A program made the translations under genes and the position numbers. Below, piece after piece: positions 15,120 to 25,384 of a stretch of 64,000 nt of DNA. The DNA comes from Paulinella micropora (taxonomy: Eukaryota > Cercozoa > Imbricatea > Euglyphida > Paulinellidae): positions 62,001-126,000 of the forward strand of contig WBZZ01005557.1 in assembly GCA_019918135.1 (NCBI GenBank). Reading direction: 5' to 3'. The notes under the pieces are model-generated. The model saw only the letters and a list, made by a program, of their open reading frames with translations, had not been told where the DNA came from and did not search any database. Within the stretch, counting starts at the first letter, position 1. The number at the start of each line of letters is the position of its first letter.

Positions 15120-17704
15120 TCATAGATTTCCAGTATAGAGATAGAGCATTCGTCCTTCCACCAAACATTGCATGTCGTGGATTGATTGCTTCTTGCTCAA
15201 TTAATGTCTCTTCTATTTCTCCTTTGAATTCTTCCTTTGTTCGTATCCTGTTCCATTGACACCCCCATATTGTTATTAATTGACTAACTTCCGGATGTTG
15301 CTTGATTAAAGTTTCGCGTAGTTTAGTTTCTTTGTATAGTGGTCCAAATGTTTTATTCACAGACCTTTCTCTGTTTAGTTCATTTCCATTGAAACACTCA
15401 GGACACCCATGCCAATAACAACCATGGAACTCATATGCCGTTTTTGTCTTTTCGTCATATCCGTCTAAGTAGGCTTTCACACCTTTGGGTAAGTTTAGTA
15501 TTTTTTCTTTACCATTTAGACCATGTTGAATTTTAGCCTTGTCCTTTTTTTCTCTGTATGCTAACCACTCCACACACATACGACTTGTTTTTGCTTTGTC
15601 TGTTCTGTTTGTCGGTATAACTGCTATGCTGTCCTTAGGCATGTAGTTTGCTTTGAATAGTGCCATACATGTAGAGGCAATAGTTGTGTATTGAAATGGA
15701 TCAATTCCGAACTCCATAAATTGTTCCCTAAACTCAATACACCCCCGTCTTAGTATATCTACATCACTATGACAATATTCAATCATTTCTTTATTGAAAT
15801 CAAATACTTTGTCTTTTTGCTCCCCATACCATTTTATGAAATCATCTCTTTTATTCTTTGAGAATGAGTTATATCCGTAATCGTCCATGTCTGGTATTTT
15901 GCCTATGTATGTTTGATTGTATGTTTTGTTAAAGAAGTGAGGAAAGTATCCTTTCTTCAATTCAGTAAGTCCAATTGTGTCAGGAAAGTCAGATAGAGGC
16001 ATAGTTAGAAATGATAAACTATCTATAAATCTAATCTGTTCTTTCCCATTACCAATAGACATCATCATTATTTTTTCACCTTCATATATCACAAATGGAG
16101 TTATTCCTTTTTCAATCATTTCAATACAAATTGACAATCATATCCCCGTGCATTATGTGCTATGAATGTATAACCCTTATGTTTTACACCCAATGACCAC
16201 TCGCAGAATTGTTCAATGTTTTTATGTATGATTGATGTGCTGTCGTCGAAATATTGACTTTCAGAATGATTGATAATATGTGTTCCTGTCTCTTGATTTG
16301 CTTCAAAATCAAAGAATACATATTTGGTTGATGGTTCATGTATCACTTTTTTCTTTAACTCACATTGGTGTGATAGAGGTTGTAGTTCTTTGCAGTTCCT
16401 ACATTTTTCATATCCACATTTATGTTCTCCTTTGTAAGTCTTAGCACAAGTGATACATTTTTTCTTTGTGTCGCATAACTTATTTTGTTTATGATTATTG
16501 AAACATTCATCATTCGGAAACTTTCTATTACACTCATTGCACATTTCCATTTCGAAATATTGTCATATCCTTTACATCCTTCAGTTTGACATATATTACA
16601 TTTGAATTCACATGCGTGATTATGTTCGTACCCCCTCATACATTTCTCGCAAAAGTTTCGTTTTGATAAGAATGCTTTCATGCTTGTTATGGTGTCGTAA
16701 TGGTTCATTGTTTTTAGTATGTATATGTTCCTTTTGTCCTTCATCTCAGTCTTATAAACTATATTGTCTGGATATTCAACAATAACAATGTTGTAGTCAA
16801 TGTGCTTAGCAAACTCACTAATTTCAGAAAGCCCGCACAAATCTTTCATGACACCAGCCTCCTCGTGCAGTTTGTTTGCTAGTTCATCTTGAATTCTGCG
16901 CCCATCCTTGATTTGTGAATACTTTGGATGCTTTTCTATTTTTGCCTTTGCTACAACTATTGCCCTTCCCAAACATATGTTGTCGTCATTGTTTATTCGT
17001 ATTACACCTTTCTTTTTATACATGTCTGTTTCAGTTATTGCTTTCAATCTTGCTCCTCCTTCAGGCATTCTCACGCCCACAAAATTGAAATCAATCAATT
17101 CCATAGTTGCTCCTTCTTCGTCCATATAGTTTTCGTCGTTTGATTGCAGTATAGATTCTAATCTAGTCAGTATATCTTCTAAATTGAAATCTTTTACTTT
17201 TATTAATTTTTGGTTTTGAACATTCCAAGTTGAAGGAATAGCACTAATACGTATTTGTATTAAGTCATTGTCTTTGTAAAGTGTTTTAAAGTCTTCAATT
17301 ATGGATCCTATCATACCAATAATACCCTCTAATGGAAACTTTTTCACTTTTTGCGTCATTGATTTACTTAACTTAATTGTATATACAGATTGACCCACAG
17401 GTAGTTTGTGTTCAGTGTCTTTTCTTATTAGTTTATACCCATTGAACTCTATTACTTGTGGCTCAACATATTTTCGTTCCCTTTGTTTTCGCTCAGGTTC
17501 AGAATAAAACCTTTCAGGGTCAGATAGTGCTCCCCTTGTCGTTGTTATGTCATAAAACCTAGTTCCGTTCGGCTTTTTAACATATAACTTGTTTTGCCTT
17601 ATCTGATATGTTATTTTTGCTTCCGCCAACTTGTCCAAGTTCCATGTGTGTCCGCCATAGTCGATGGTGTTCGCCATATATTGATTGGAATATATTTTTT
17701 CCAA
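15103..17704 (-). pseudogene. polB: Protein-primed DNA polymerase B, N-terminal and exonuclease part, frameshifted
   Basis: Begins at ATG 17704 (or MANTIDYGG at 17677) and runs through three frames, with breaks near 16552 and 16127. The first ~370 residues resemble Polinton polymerase N-termini (CLGRAIVVAKAKIEKHPKY, RRIQDELANKLHEEAGV). A zinc-ribbon-like region with many CxxC pairs follows. The exonuclease has Exo I KYVFFDFEANQE, Exo II FIAHNARGYDCQFVLK and Exo III-like YCHSDVDILRRGC. TPR-region motifs then appear (EFHGCYWHGCPECF, AMFGGRTNALSLYWKS). Sequence ends at the inversion breakpoint; the palm domain is on the plus strand at 13173-14585. Confidence 0.9.
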
Positions 17705-17789
17705 AAAATATTTTTATTTTATATATAAAAAAATATATATATAAAATATTATCTTATCTTTAATATGAAATTCAATTTTTTTTCAGGTC

Positions 17790-18005
17790 TCAATTTCCCC
17801 CGACGATATTCTGGAGTCTAATAAGGTCAGCCTTGGTTTTTTCTCTTTTCTCTTTAGATTTTCTCAATATGTCTGCCTTGCTTTTTTGATAATATTCTTT
17901 TGCTCTCATAAGTGACTTCTCTTTATTTCTTCTTTCATACTCTCTCATACGTTCAGCGTGTTTTGCCCTTGCCTCCTCCGCAGTATATGTCGGATGTCTT
18001 CCCAT
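17790..18005 (-). CDS. Small highly basic helical protein
   Basis: A 71-residue protein (MGRHPTYTAEEARAKHAERM...) made almost entirely of K, R, E and A in a predicted long helix (RAKEYYQKSKADILRKSKEK). The YYxKxK-type repeats are seen in many uncharacterised viral and protist proteins. It lies upstream of the polymerase gene on the same strand and still within the A/T-rich viral block, near the right end of the element. A DNA-binding role or terminal-protein candidate is possible from position and charge but unproven. Confidence 0.45.
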   Translation of the reverse strand: MGRHPTYTAEEARAKHAERMREYERRNKEKSLMRAKEYYQKSKADILRKSKEKREKTKADLIRLQNIVGGN

Positions 18006-18330
18006 TTATATTATATATAATATATTTTTTATTATATTTAAATTGAAATTAATCAAACTCGCAACAGGAGAGGACTTTCATTTTTTCAAAAAAAGATAAC
18101 TAAGTCTAGCACAGCAATAAAAACTAAGAGACGGGTTTTGATATCTCTTAGTGTTGATTTGGAAAAAGATAGATGAGTTATCTTTTTTTTAGAGTTTGAG
18201 AGAAATTCAAATATGGACTATTTATTAATTAAGAATGCTTATATTGAATTTGGATAAAATTGTATATATTTTTATTGAAATTAATAGTAAGACGAATTTA
18301 TATGAAAATAGCCTTATTTTATATAAAAAG
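18006..18330. other. A/T-rich non-coding right flank of the virus with nested inverted repeats
   Basis: No gene. AAAAAAAGATAACT near 18093-18106 is complemented by AGTTATCTTTTTTTT at 18177-18191. Inside it AACTAAGAGA (about 18123) is complemented by TCTCTTAGT (about 18145), so the stretch can fold into a long hairpin. Composition changes at about 18,330, where the element probably ends. No target-site duplication can be tested because the left end is outside. Confidence 0.4.
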
Positions 18331-19498
18331 ATAAGTGTGCTATAGTGGTACCTATAGTAGTGATAGCGCGTCTCTTGTGCAGTGGGAGTCTGTGCGGATG
18401 TAGGCAGTTGGACTTCCTGCGTTGATGCATCCAGTTGATGTAATTCCAGCGATGGACTGCAAAATGAAGAATAGTCTTGATCAGTAGAGCGTACGCTTGT
18501 GGAGTGTAGATCGATAGTATATAGAATGCTACCTGCTCACAGATGTTCCTCATGAAGACTTGAGCATGCGTTCCAAATCCACCGAAGCTAGACATGACAA
18601 AGGGGATGAATTCCGCGCCAGCCTGCTTACATCCTTCCGCGTGTTTGTTGATTTTTTCGGTTTCACGCTTCTCGATTGCAACATTCACGTCGCGAATGGT
18701 ATCTTCGACATAGGATGGAGCGATAGTGTTGGTGACTGCTAGATCAGTGTCAAGCTGTAGCGGAGAGGTAGTATTCGCAGGTGTCATTGTAGTTTCGAGG
18801 CTCGAGCTTTGCGTTCATCCCACCTACATTTGAAACATCCTCATACAATAGCTTTACAAGGCAATCATGCTTGAGCTTAGCGAGATTGTTGTGTGTGCAT
18901 GTGTTGTCCGTGTGTGTTTCAAGTGCAGAGAGAGTGAGGAAGGTAGCTTTGCATTCGCAGCAAGCATAAGGTCCTGGGTCGTGTGGCAGTTCGTTTGATA
19001 GGTCGACGAGGCCGGCACGCCTTTGTCCCATGAGATCCCATGCATGATCTTGAAGTACGAGGTATCTGTGGATGGGTGTGCATGTAAGAGCAATGTTAGC
19101 TCCTTCAGCAAGTAAGCGTTCTGACGGGCTCGTTCAACGTCGGGGACGTCACCTGCTCGCCAGTTCTCAAATCACTGAAAGTTGTGCTGAGCAAGAAAGC
19201 ATTTTTGTAATTTGAAAAAACGAAGAGCATATTTATCAATATCGGCACTAGCAGATAGGTATGGAGAGGAGGGCAGAGCATAGTGTTGTATAAATGAAGG
19301 GAAAGAGAGAGAAGTAAGGTCGTCACAAAGGGAGAGAAGAGTGGTGATGGGGATGGAGAGGTTGATGCCGCCCGAGTGCTTTGTAACTGGGTTGTCATTT
19401 GCCTGAGCGCGCAGTCGATCCAGAGCAGGACAGAGTTCTAAGAAGAGAGGGAGGGTTAGGATGATACTTATTATCAGCATGAAAAACTGATGCAACAT
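18314..19498 (-). pseudogene. Non-LTR retrotransposon-like C-terminal module, decayed
   Basis: Three overlapping minus-strand frames together resemble the region downstream of reverse transcriptase in many protist non-LTR elements. The visible parts are an apolar LSLCDDLTSLSFPSFIQHYA segment, a C2H2-like zinc finger (YACCECKATFLTLSALETH), KHDCLVKLLYEDV...LEPRNY, LDTDLAVTNTIAPSY, and KHAEGCKQAGAEFIPFVMSSFGGFG. No RT catalytic motif is present. The frame shifts near 18780 and 19150. It lies just outside the virus block and has a more balanced base composition. A host gene of unknown function is the alternative. Confidence 0.42.
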
Positions 19499-19767
19499 AT
19501 CTAGGATTCACTATCTCAAGCTCGATCCAAATTTTTATTTTTTTCCCACAAGAAAATATTTTAATAATACTAAAACGTTGTACAAATAGTAGAAACTAAT
19601 TCATAATATTAATATTCCTAGTCAGAGTGATCATAATCTAAACTAGCTAAAAGCTAATTACTCAAATCGACGCGAACCCCTGTATGGAAAAGCAGAGGCG
19701 AGGTTGATAGCTCGTCTCTTGTGCTGATGAGGGTGACAAGAGGTTTCAGCCGGGCAAACGTGAGGTT
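19499..19767. other. Spacer without recognised content
   Basis: A/T-rich from 19510 to 19640, then a junction to more G+C-rich sequence near 19670. The left end of the DIRS-like element is probably here, but no terminal repeat matching the right-hand repeats was found. Confidence 0.3.
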
Positions 19768-21493
19768 TTGCCGGTTTGGAATGGTGTTATTAAACCATAT
19801 AAATCTGTCTTCAAAGTGGACAATATCGTGGGCCTTGCTAAGCTTTGCTTGCCAGAAGCAGAGGTCGTTTGGCTTGAGGGATTCCTTACTGGCACTGACG
19901 CACAGGAGAGTTCTTACGCGATTATTCTCTTGCTCCTGCCCTCTCAGAGGAAGACAACATTCAGATCTATGACGCCAACATGAAAGCAGTTGAGAAAGGC
20001 TTCATGGCGGGCCCGTTCACGAGGCCTCCCTTTCCGAACAATGCTTGCTGTCATTAAGCCATAGTCACGCGTGAGCATACCATGCCGAAAGATAAATGGC
20101 ATCCTGAGAATGGAGAAAGGATGTTAATCAATGACTTTCTTTCCCCGTTTTCTCTCCTTCAATCAGCTTTGCCCGAGAACGGATGATGGGGTAAAGTATT
20201 ATACGCACGACATGCAGATGGCTAGGATCATCCAAGCCGGTCCCGGTTGTGTCGTCTTTGGGGCAGATGTCAAGTCTGCTTACAACCAGACCCCGTTGCA
20301 GCAATGCTGCCTTCGCTCTTCTGGCAACACGTTTCTTCGTGCAGAGACCCCGTCACCGGCGACCTTGTGTACTTCGTTCTTCTTGTGCCCGGGTTTGGGG
20401 GGCGTCTATGCCGCCGACGGTTGGAGTCGTTTTGCTAGAGCCCTCGAGTCCATCTTTCTCTGCAAGTCTATCCCAATGAAGCTTTATGTCGACAACAGTG
20501 ACGTCGTCTGCGCTTCCTGGAAGGAAGCCAGGGCGCTCAGGTTGAAATTCGATCCTCTCCAAGTTTCTGGGGATTCCGTGGCACGAGGAATTTATTGGCC
20601 AGTCCTTTCGCGCCCTCGGTTGGCACAAGGACACTCGCAAGGGCTTTTGGTTCGTAGAGCTGCCCTCTGACAAGCGCAAGATCGTTCTGGACGCCTTGGA
20701 CACCATCGCTGGTGGCGGCTTCTACTCTGTCAAGTCTTTCGAGTGGCTCCTGGGCCTTTTGTGCTTTGTCTCCCAGACGATCTTTTTTCTTCGACCAGCG
20801 GTTGGAAACATGCGTATAGCTTTCAACACCATGTCGACATCGCATAGCAAAGTTGGCCTGTTTAGTTCTAGAGCTTGCCACGCTGCGAGGTGGGCACGCA
20901 GCCTTCTCCTTGACTCCAGCTTCCGTCTCCCGCTGTCGGACTTCCTTAAGACGGGACTTTATAACAAGGACTCGATGATATGGGTCGACGACCCCGCCAA
21001 GTGCACTCTTTGGTCCGATGCGAACTTTTGCGAGGTGGAGGGTTCGCAGTGGGGGAGGGGTGCCATTGCCATGGCCCCCTTTCGTTCCAAAGGTCTTTTC
21101 TCTTCTCGCTGTTGGTCCGTTGAAGAGTTAGCCCTTCTGCGCTCTGAGTCTCTAGTCGACTCGTCTCCGATGCGTGAGTTATTCAGTGCTTACGTTGCAG
21201 CTTTTGAGTTTGCGGTCGCACTGGGTTACAGAAAGTTTCATATTGTCACGGACTGTGCCCCGGCTGCTCACTGTCTGAACTCGTGCTACTCGCCTCGGAC
21301 AAACATTAAGAGTCTCATTGACTCTTGGACTTGCAAGCTTTCTCTTCTTGGCGTTTCTCTCACTGCCTCTAAAGAGCCGCGTAAACGCATTCACATTGTC
21401 GATTTGTTGGCCCGTGCACAGATGGCCCAAGCGACCGAGACCTGGCGCAAGTCGAACCCGTCCGGGCCTTCTTTGCGACCTCTTCAGCAGTAA
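19768..21493 (+). pseudogene. DIRS-type reverse transcriptase and RNase H, multiply frameshifted
   Basis: The protein must be read across at least four frames. It starts with VVWLEGFLTGTDAQ, then KAVEKGFMAGPFTRPPF, and a stop-containing KDKWHPENGERMLINDF. RT motifs follow: VVFGADVKSAYNQTPL (motif A Asp), a DPVTGDLVYFVLLVPGFGG region, and MKLYVDNSDVVC (motif C as YVDN, with the second Asp lost). A helical connection at 20696-20950 leads to RNase H-like CTLWSDANFCEVEGSQWGRGA and FHIVTDCAPAAHCLN. It would copy element RNA into DNA, but this copy is inactive. The element's recombinase follows on the same strand. Confidence 0.7.
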
Positions 21494-21499
21494 CGGAAG

Positions 21500-22506
21500 T
21501 ACCTTGGCTCGTCACATCTGCGATGGATTCATGGCGTGCTCTGTGTCTTATAGCATCAGTGCCGCCTACAGCTCAGCCATCCGCAAGTTGCGTTCTTTCT
21601 GCTCCGCCTACTCAACGGAGCACTGGTGTCCTGTCTGGTGGCAACCCGACCCTGTACTCCTCGTTCTCTTTCTTGTTTGGTTGAGCCGGTTCATGTCGTA
21701 AGGTTTATATGTATGCAATCCGAGACTTCTGCCTCCGGTTGAGCCTAGATGACCCCACCGACAACCACTTCGTGGAGATGGCGTGGCGAGGCATCAAGCG
21801 CAGTAAGCGCACCAAGCTTGACAACCGTCTCACCTTAGAGCTGCCGATGTTAGAAGCTATGGCGAGCTATACTCTAGGGGCAGTCAAGGATCGCAACATC
21901 CCCAAGTCCACTCGTCATCTCTGGGCCACGGTCATCACTGCGGCAGTCTGGGGCTTCTTTGGACTCTTTCGTGTAGGCGAGTTAGTAGCTTCTGGATCGC
22001 TCGCAACGTGCCGGTTCCTTGTCAACTCCTTTGTTCAAATGCGCCTTGTTGACGACATGAGTCTCATAATGGTTACCCTGGATGGCGCAAAGCAAGACCC
22101 ATTTCGCCGCGGTTGTGATGTTGGCCTTGCGGAACAAGAGAACCCGCTCGTCTGTCCCCACGCGTGGAAGAAGATCTTCGAGTCAAGTCGCGATGCTTTC
22201 AAGCTCCCTTTGGCGGGGAACTATCCTTACTTCCGTCTTTCTGACAATTCCCCGCTCGATCGCGCCACGTTTGTCAGCCCAGCTCGGGAGCTTCTGCAGA
22301 AGGCTGGAGTCGCGACTGGTGGTCGGTTCAACGGGATCTCGCTTCGTCGTGGTGGTGCAGCTCGTCTCTTCTCGCTCGGTGCTTCGGATTCATCGATCAT
22401 GCGTGCGGGTCGGTGGTCTTCGTCTTGCTTTTGTCTTTACGTGGGCGCAAGGATGGCCGAGCTTGTTGCTGAACAGAAAGCTATGGGGGGAGGGGCAAAT
22501 CTCTAG
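21500..22506 (+). pseudogene. Tyrosine recombinase of the DIRS-like element
   Basis: An N-terminal SAM-like core-binding part (SYSISAAYSSAIRKLRSFC) sits in one frame up to about 21700. The main catalytic domain continues at 21709-22506 in another frame. The catalytic domain shows WGFFGLFRVGELVAS (the first Arg region), then ISLRRGGAARLFSLGASDS (the HxxR-like second Arg region) and a final GRWSSSCFCLYVG containing the nucleophile Tyr. This set is typical of DIRS recombinases, which integrate a circular DNA copy without target-site duplication. One frameshift splits the N-terminal domain; the catalytic core is intact. Confidence 0.8.
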
Positions 22507-22520
22507 GCTCAAATGTTGGA

Positions 22521-22748
22521 GGTATTTGTAATGTTCGGTTTCAGCACTCAAGTTTTTAGGTGCGGCTGTCTGTGCTCCGAGTGGACATCAGAGCCGTCAA
22601 CTTTTAGTGTTTTGTAAACTTGAGTCCTGAAATATTTGAGCCTAGCCCCTTTCCCTCCACACTACTCCGACGAGTTCGGAAGGTTAGGCCAATAAAGCTT
22701 TTCTGTTCTATTACTAAGTAAATTCGAAACTACGATACGGAAACTTTA
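22521..22748 (+). repeat. Direct repeat, copy 1 (228 bp)
   Basis: Begins GGTATTTGTAATGTTCGG and ends CGATACGGAAACTTTA. It is nearly identical to 23313-23540; I count about five differing bases by eye. It contains an AATAAA at 22691-22696. Starts just after the recombinase stop and is probably part of the element's split terminal repeats. Confidence 0.9.
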
Positions 22749-23312
22749 ATTGCTGGTTTTCTCCGGGCTTCGCCCGGAGTTAACCGCCGTTAAGGTTCCG
22801 AGGAGACGTTTCGCTTTTACGATAGTCCTATCGGCGCGGCGTAGCCGTGCCGGCTCCGTGTTTGATCCGGCGTCTGGTTAGGCCTAGGTTGGAAAGTTGG
22901 GAAGATCGAAAGATCTTCCCAACTTTCAAACTCCCGCCCATCCTTTGCTTCTGTCTGCTCTGGGCTTCTGGTGGTGTTCGGTGATCGCTGGTGGCCTCCG
23001 CTGGTTCTGCTCGCTCCGACTTCGTCGCGTCTCCCTTGGACTGCTTTGGTGCTACCTTCGGTTGTTGCCGTGAACAACTAGTCACTATTTAGGCCTGTTC
23101 ATTGTGCTTGGTGCCTTCCCTTGTTTAGTGTAAGTTTGTTCCGGTCCTTGGGATTGTTCAGTCGCTCTAACATTAGTTTGCAGTCCGCTCTCCCCTCCTC
23201 CGCCCGATTTCTCTGTCCGGCTTTAATAGACAGTGTTATTCCATTTCTTTGTTTTTTCCTTCCACTATCCCCTCCTCCACCCGGTCTTCTTAGTTGACTA
23301 GTAGAGCGTGCC
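22749..23312. other. Spacer between the two direct repeats, with palindromes
   Basis: No coding sequence. Holds a TCCGGGCTTCGCCCGGA hairpin near 22767 and a perfect palindrome TTGGGAAGATC/GATCTTCCCAA at about 22898-22923. In DIRS terminology this would be A2 between B1 and B2. Confidence 0.5.
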
Positions 23313-23540
23313 GGTATTTGTAATGTTCGGTTTCAGTACTCAAGTTTTTAGGTGCGGCTATCTGTGTTCCGAGTGGACATCAGAGCCGTCAACTTTTAGT
23401 GTTTTGTAAACTTGAGTCCTGAAATATTTGAGCCTGGCCCCTTTCCCTCCACACTACTCCGACGAGTTCGGAAGGTTAGGCCAATAAAGCTTTTCTGCTC
23501 TATTACTAAGTAAATTCGAAACTACGATACGGAAACTTTA
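23313..23540 (+). repeat. Direct repeat, copy 2 (228 bp)
   Basis: Second copy of the 22521-22748 repeat, including the AATAAA (23483-23488). Marks the right end of the DIRS-like element; copia-1 sequence starts directly after it. Confidence 0.9.
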
Positions 23541-23608
23541 ACCAAATCATACCTTTGGAAGGGAATTGAGCCCTCAGACGTACAAGGGTAGGATACGTAA
23601 AATTACTC

Positions 23609-24022
23609 ATGAAAAAATACAACCCAGTCACGTTACGAGAAGTAAGTGGCCCACCCCTCAAGCTCCACGGTAGACCAGTACGTACAGTTGACTGTCATGT
23701 CACAAGCAGTAAGCAGTGCGAGGCGACAGTGCCAGATACAGGAGTTAGGTGTTCGTGGAGACTGGGAGTGGCGAGGAAGGGGGTGCAGGGTGGGAAGTGT
23801 GCTGCTAGACTGATAGACCATGACTTTTGCTCGCTTCATGTTGGCCAAGAAAGGAAGAGAGGGGAAATATTGAGCAAGTACAGGGAAAAACTGAACCTAG
23901 GGTTGCTTCCCCCCATGATGCTATGTATTACGAACCCGCCACTTTGTTTACACACATCACTTGGTGGAAAGAAAACACCAACCCTGCTCAATCCAACAAC
24001 GCAACTACGTCTCTTTGCACAC

Positions 24023-24074
<52 letters not shown>

Positions 24075-24475
24075 CATTACCATTACTACATCCATAGAGG
24101 GAGTGGGAGAAATAGGGGAAGGAGTAGGGGGAGTAGGAGCAGGGGGAGTAGAAGTGAAAGTAGGAGAAGTAGGAGTAGGGGGAGTAGGAGTAGGAGCAGG
24201 GGGGGCATTAGAGGGTAGACCGTCTGTACCTACTTTGTCTGTACCAACTTTGACCCACACTTTGTCTTCTCAACCTACCACTGCACTATCTGATACATCC
24301 TCATCACCTTTATTTGGACCCCCTGAGGTCATGGAAGAAGGAGAGCCAGGTAGAGCGGAGGATAGTAACGTTTGGGTAAGGGACGAAGCGGGTGTTAAAA
24401 GGTGGAGGACTACCCCCCATCGAAGAAATACAACGCTTGGTTACTGCTCTCAATCAGGGGCTTAAGAGTGACAGA
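23609..24475 (+). pseudogene. copia-1 pre-protease region with conserved Cys/His module
   Basis: After MKKYNPVTLREVSGPP comes a compact module: KQCEATVPDTGVRCSWRLGV, ARKGVQGGKCAA and DFCSLH. It matches CEGIVRETGKRCKWTLGLC and FKNCVFH of copia-2 (33076-33215). Spaced Cys and His suggest metal binding. Further on the frame shifts, and a threonine homopolymer encoded by a triplet microsatellite leads into a Gly/Val/Glu-rich low-complexity region. The module is not the usual CCHC knuckle of copia Gag. Its function is unknown; RNA or DNA binding is plausible. Confidence 0.5.
24024..24074 (+). repeat. ACT/CTA trinucleotide microsatellite
   Basis: About sixteen perfect tandem triplets of ACT, encoding polythreonine in the element's frame, then imperfect ACCATT units. 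It produces tyrosine, threonine or valine homopolymers in shadow frames. Confidence 0.95.
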
Positions 24476-24544
24476 CGGGTTGATTACGAGCCAGGAGGGG
24501 GAATATGATGAATTCTATACATAATTATATTACGCTATGCACGA

Positions 24545-25010
24545 TTGCGTCCTTGCCCTTGCTACCAAACACAACAACCCGTTGCACGAGGCATCGTTTC
24601 TTCTTTCCCTTACATGGTAAAGGAGGTAGAGGATCTCGAGGATGTGTTGGGTGGAGTGACACCTCCAGAAGAAGACGAACCCCAAAGCCCATCAGACACA
24701 GACACCACCACTTCATCCCCCAAACAAGACAAACCACACTTTCAGTCTGAATGCTCTATCGTGTTGATGGACAATAACTCTGACCACAGAACTGACAGCA
24801 GCAATATAGTGTGGGTAGACGATAGTGGTGCAAGCACAGTCCCCAGATAGGTCTACGTTTGTTAGCCGTAAGAGAGCTCCACAGAAATTTCGCATAGCAA
24901 AAGGAAGCATTAGAACCGAGTACAAAGGTAAAGTTTGAATGAATCTGTCGGGAGCTCATGGGTAAGAAGTCAATGTCCTTGATGCCCACACTACCTACAA
25001 CCCGCACCTG
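24545..25010 (+). pseudogene. copia-1 aspartic protease remnant
   Basis: An acidic leader (VEDLEDVLGGVTPPEEDEPQ) precedes IVWVDDSGASTV, the copia retropepsin signature with catalytic Asp (DSGA). A stop follows four codons later at 24848. The rest of the domain continues in other frames: STFVSRKRAPQKFRIAKGS, then a glycine-containing segment and HPHLKYGLVAT-like sequence. The protease would process the Gag-Pol polyprotein; this copy is inactive. It corresponds to SIVDDSACSTII in copia-2 at about 34440. Confidence 0.6.
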
Positions 25011-25384
25011 AAGTACGGGTTAGTGGCTACTTCGGCATGGGTTCGTAAGGGTTTTGCCGTCATACACCGAAAAAGTCAAGTGATAATGCTCAGGAAGCCT
25101 ATTCTTATTACGGAAGACCAAATCGTGGCTGGAGGGAGAGCACTTTCAAACCACTTGACGGTGTTTGACTCAAAAATGATGCCCCGGGCACCCCACCTCT
25201 CAATCCTAACGAGTGGTATGAGCCCGCAAGTACCTCTACTACTATGCCCTCCATCACAAGTGAGACCCCCGAGCCCGATGATGATGAGAATGTCACGTCG
25301 GACCCGGGGGGACAAGCTTGACAACCCACCTCTCATCTTTCTCAGAAAACCAACCCACCTACATACCATCACGTATACTGTTTA

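Larger units (their letters stand above)
13170..15126. other. Inverted segment splitting two viral genes
   Basis: The polymerase N-terminal part on the minus strand stops at ...LYWKSMS near 15118. The missing palm half begins SMSEYQYAKYIDV on the plus strand at 13170. The 9-mer TCTATGAGT at 13170-13178 is repeated inverted at 15118-15126, exactly at both breakpoints. Flipping the segment rejoins the polymerase in frame and also brings together the two halves of a coiled-coil gene. Two independent genes repaired by one flip makes the inversion call strong. Confidence 0.85.
1..18330. mobile_element. Integrated Polinton-like virus (Polinton/Maverick type), left end cut by window
   Basis: The region carries the hallmark Polinton set: double-jelly-roll major capsid protein, penton, adenovirus-type cysteine protease, FtsK/HerA-type packaging ATPase, retroviral-type integrase and protein-primed family B polymerase. 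It is clearly more A+T-rich than the DNA after about 18.3 kb, where composition changes. The capsid gene is still open at base 1, so the left terminus lies outside and terminal inverted repeats could not be paired. Frameshifts, an in-frame stop and an inversion suggest an endogenised, non-functional copy, although assembly indels could mimic part of this. Polinton versus Polinton-like virus cannot be settled without phylogeny. Confidence 0.88.
19680..23540 (+). mobile_element. DIRS-like (tyrosine recombinase) retroelement, decayed
   Basis: Contains RT and RNase H remnants followed by a tyrosine recombinase instead of a DDE integrase, the defining gene order of DIRS/PAT/Ngaro elements. Two 228-bp direct repeats lie to the right of the recombinase (22521-22748 and 23313-23540), 564 bases apart. 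This resembles the right-hand half of split direct repeats (B1-A2-B2). The expected A1 copy upstream of the coding region was not found, so the left end may be truncated. Confidence 0.75.

Noticed and set aside
24525..24737. Minus-strand frames across the copia-1 protease and linker
   Set aside because: They overlap recognisable copia Pol motifs on the plus strand and lack homology.
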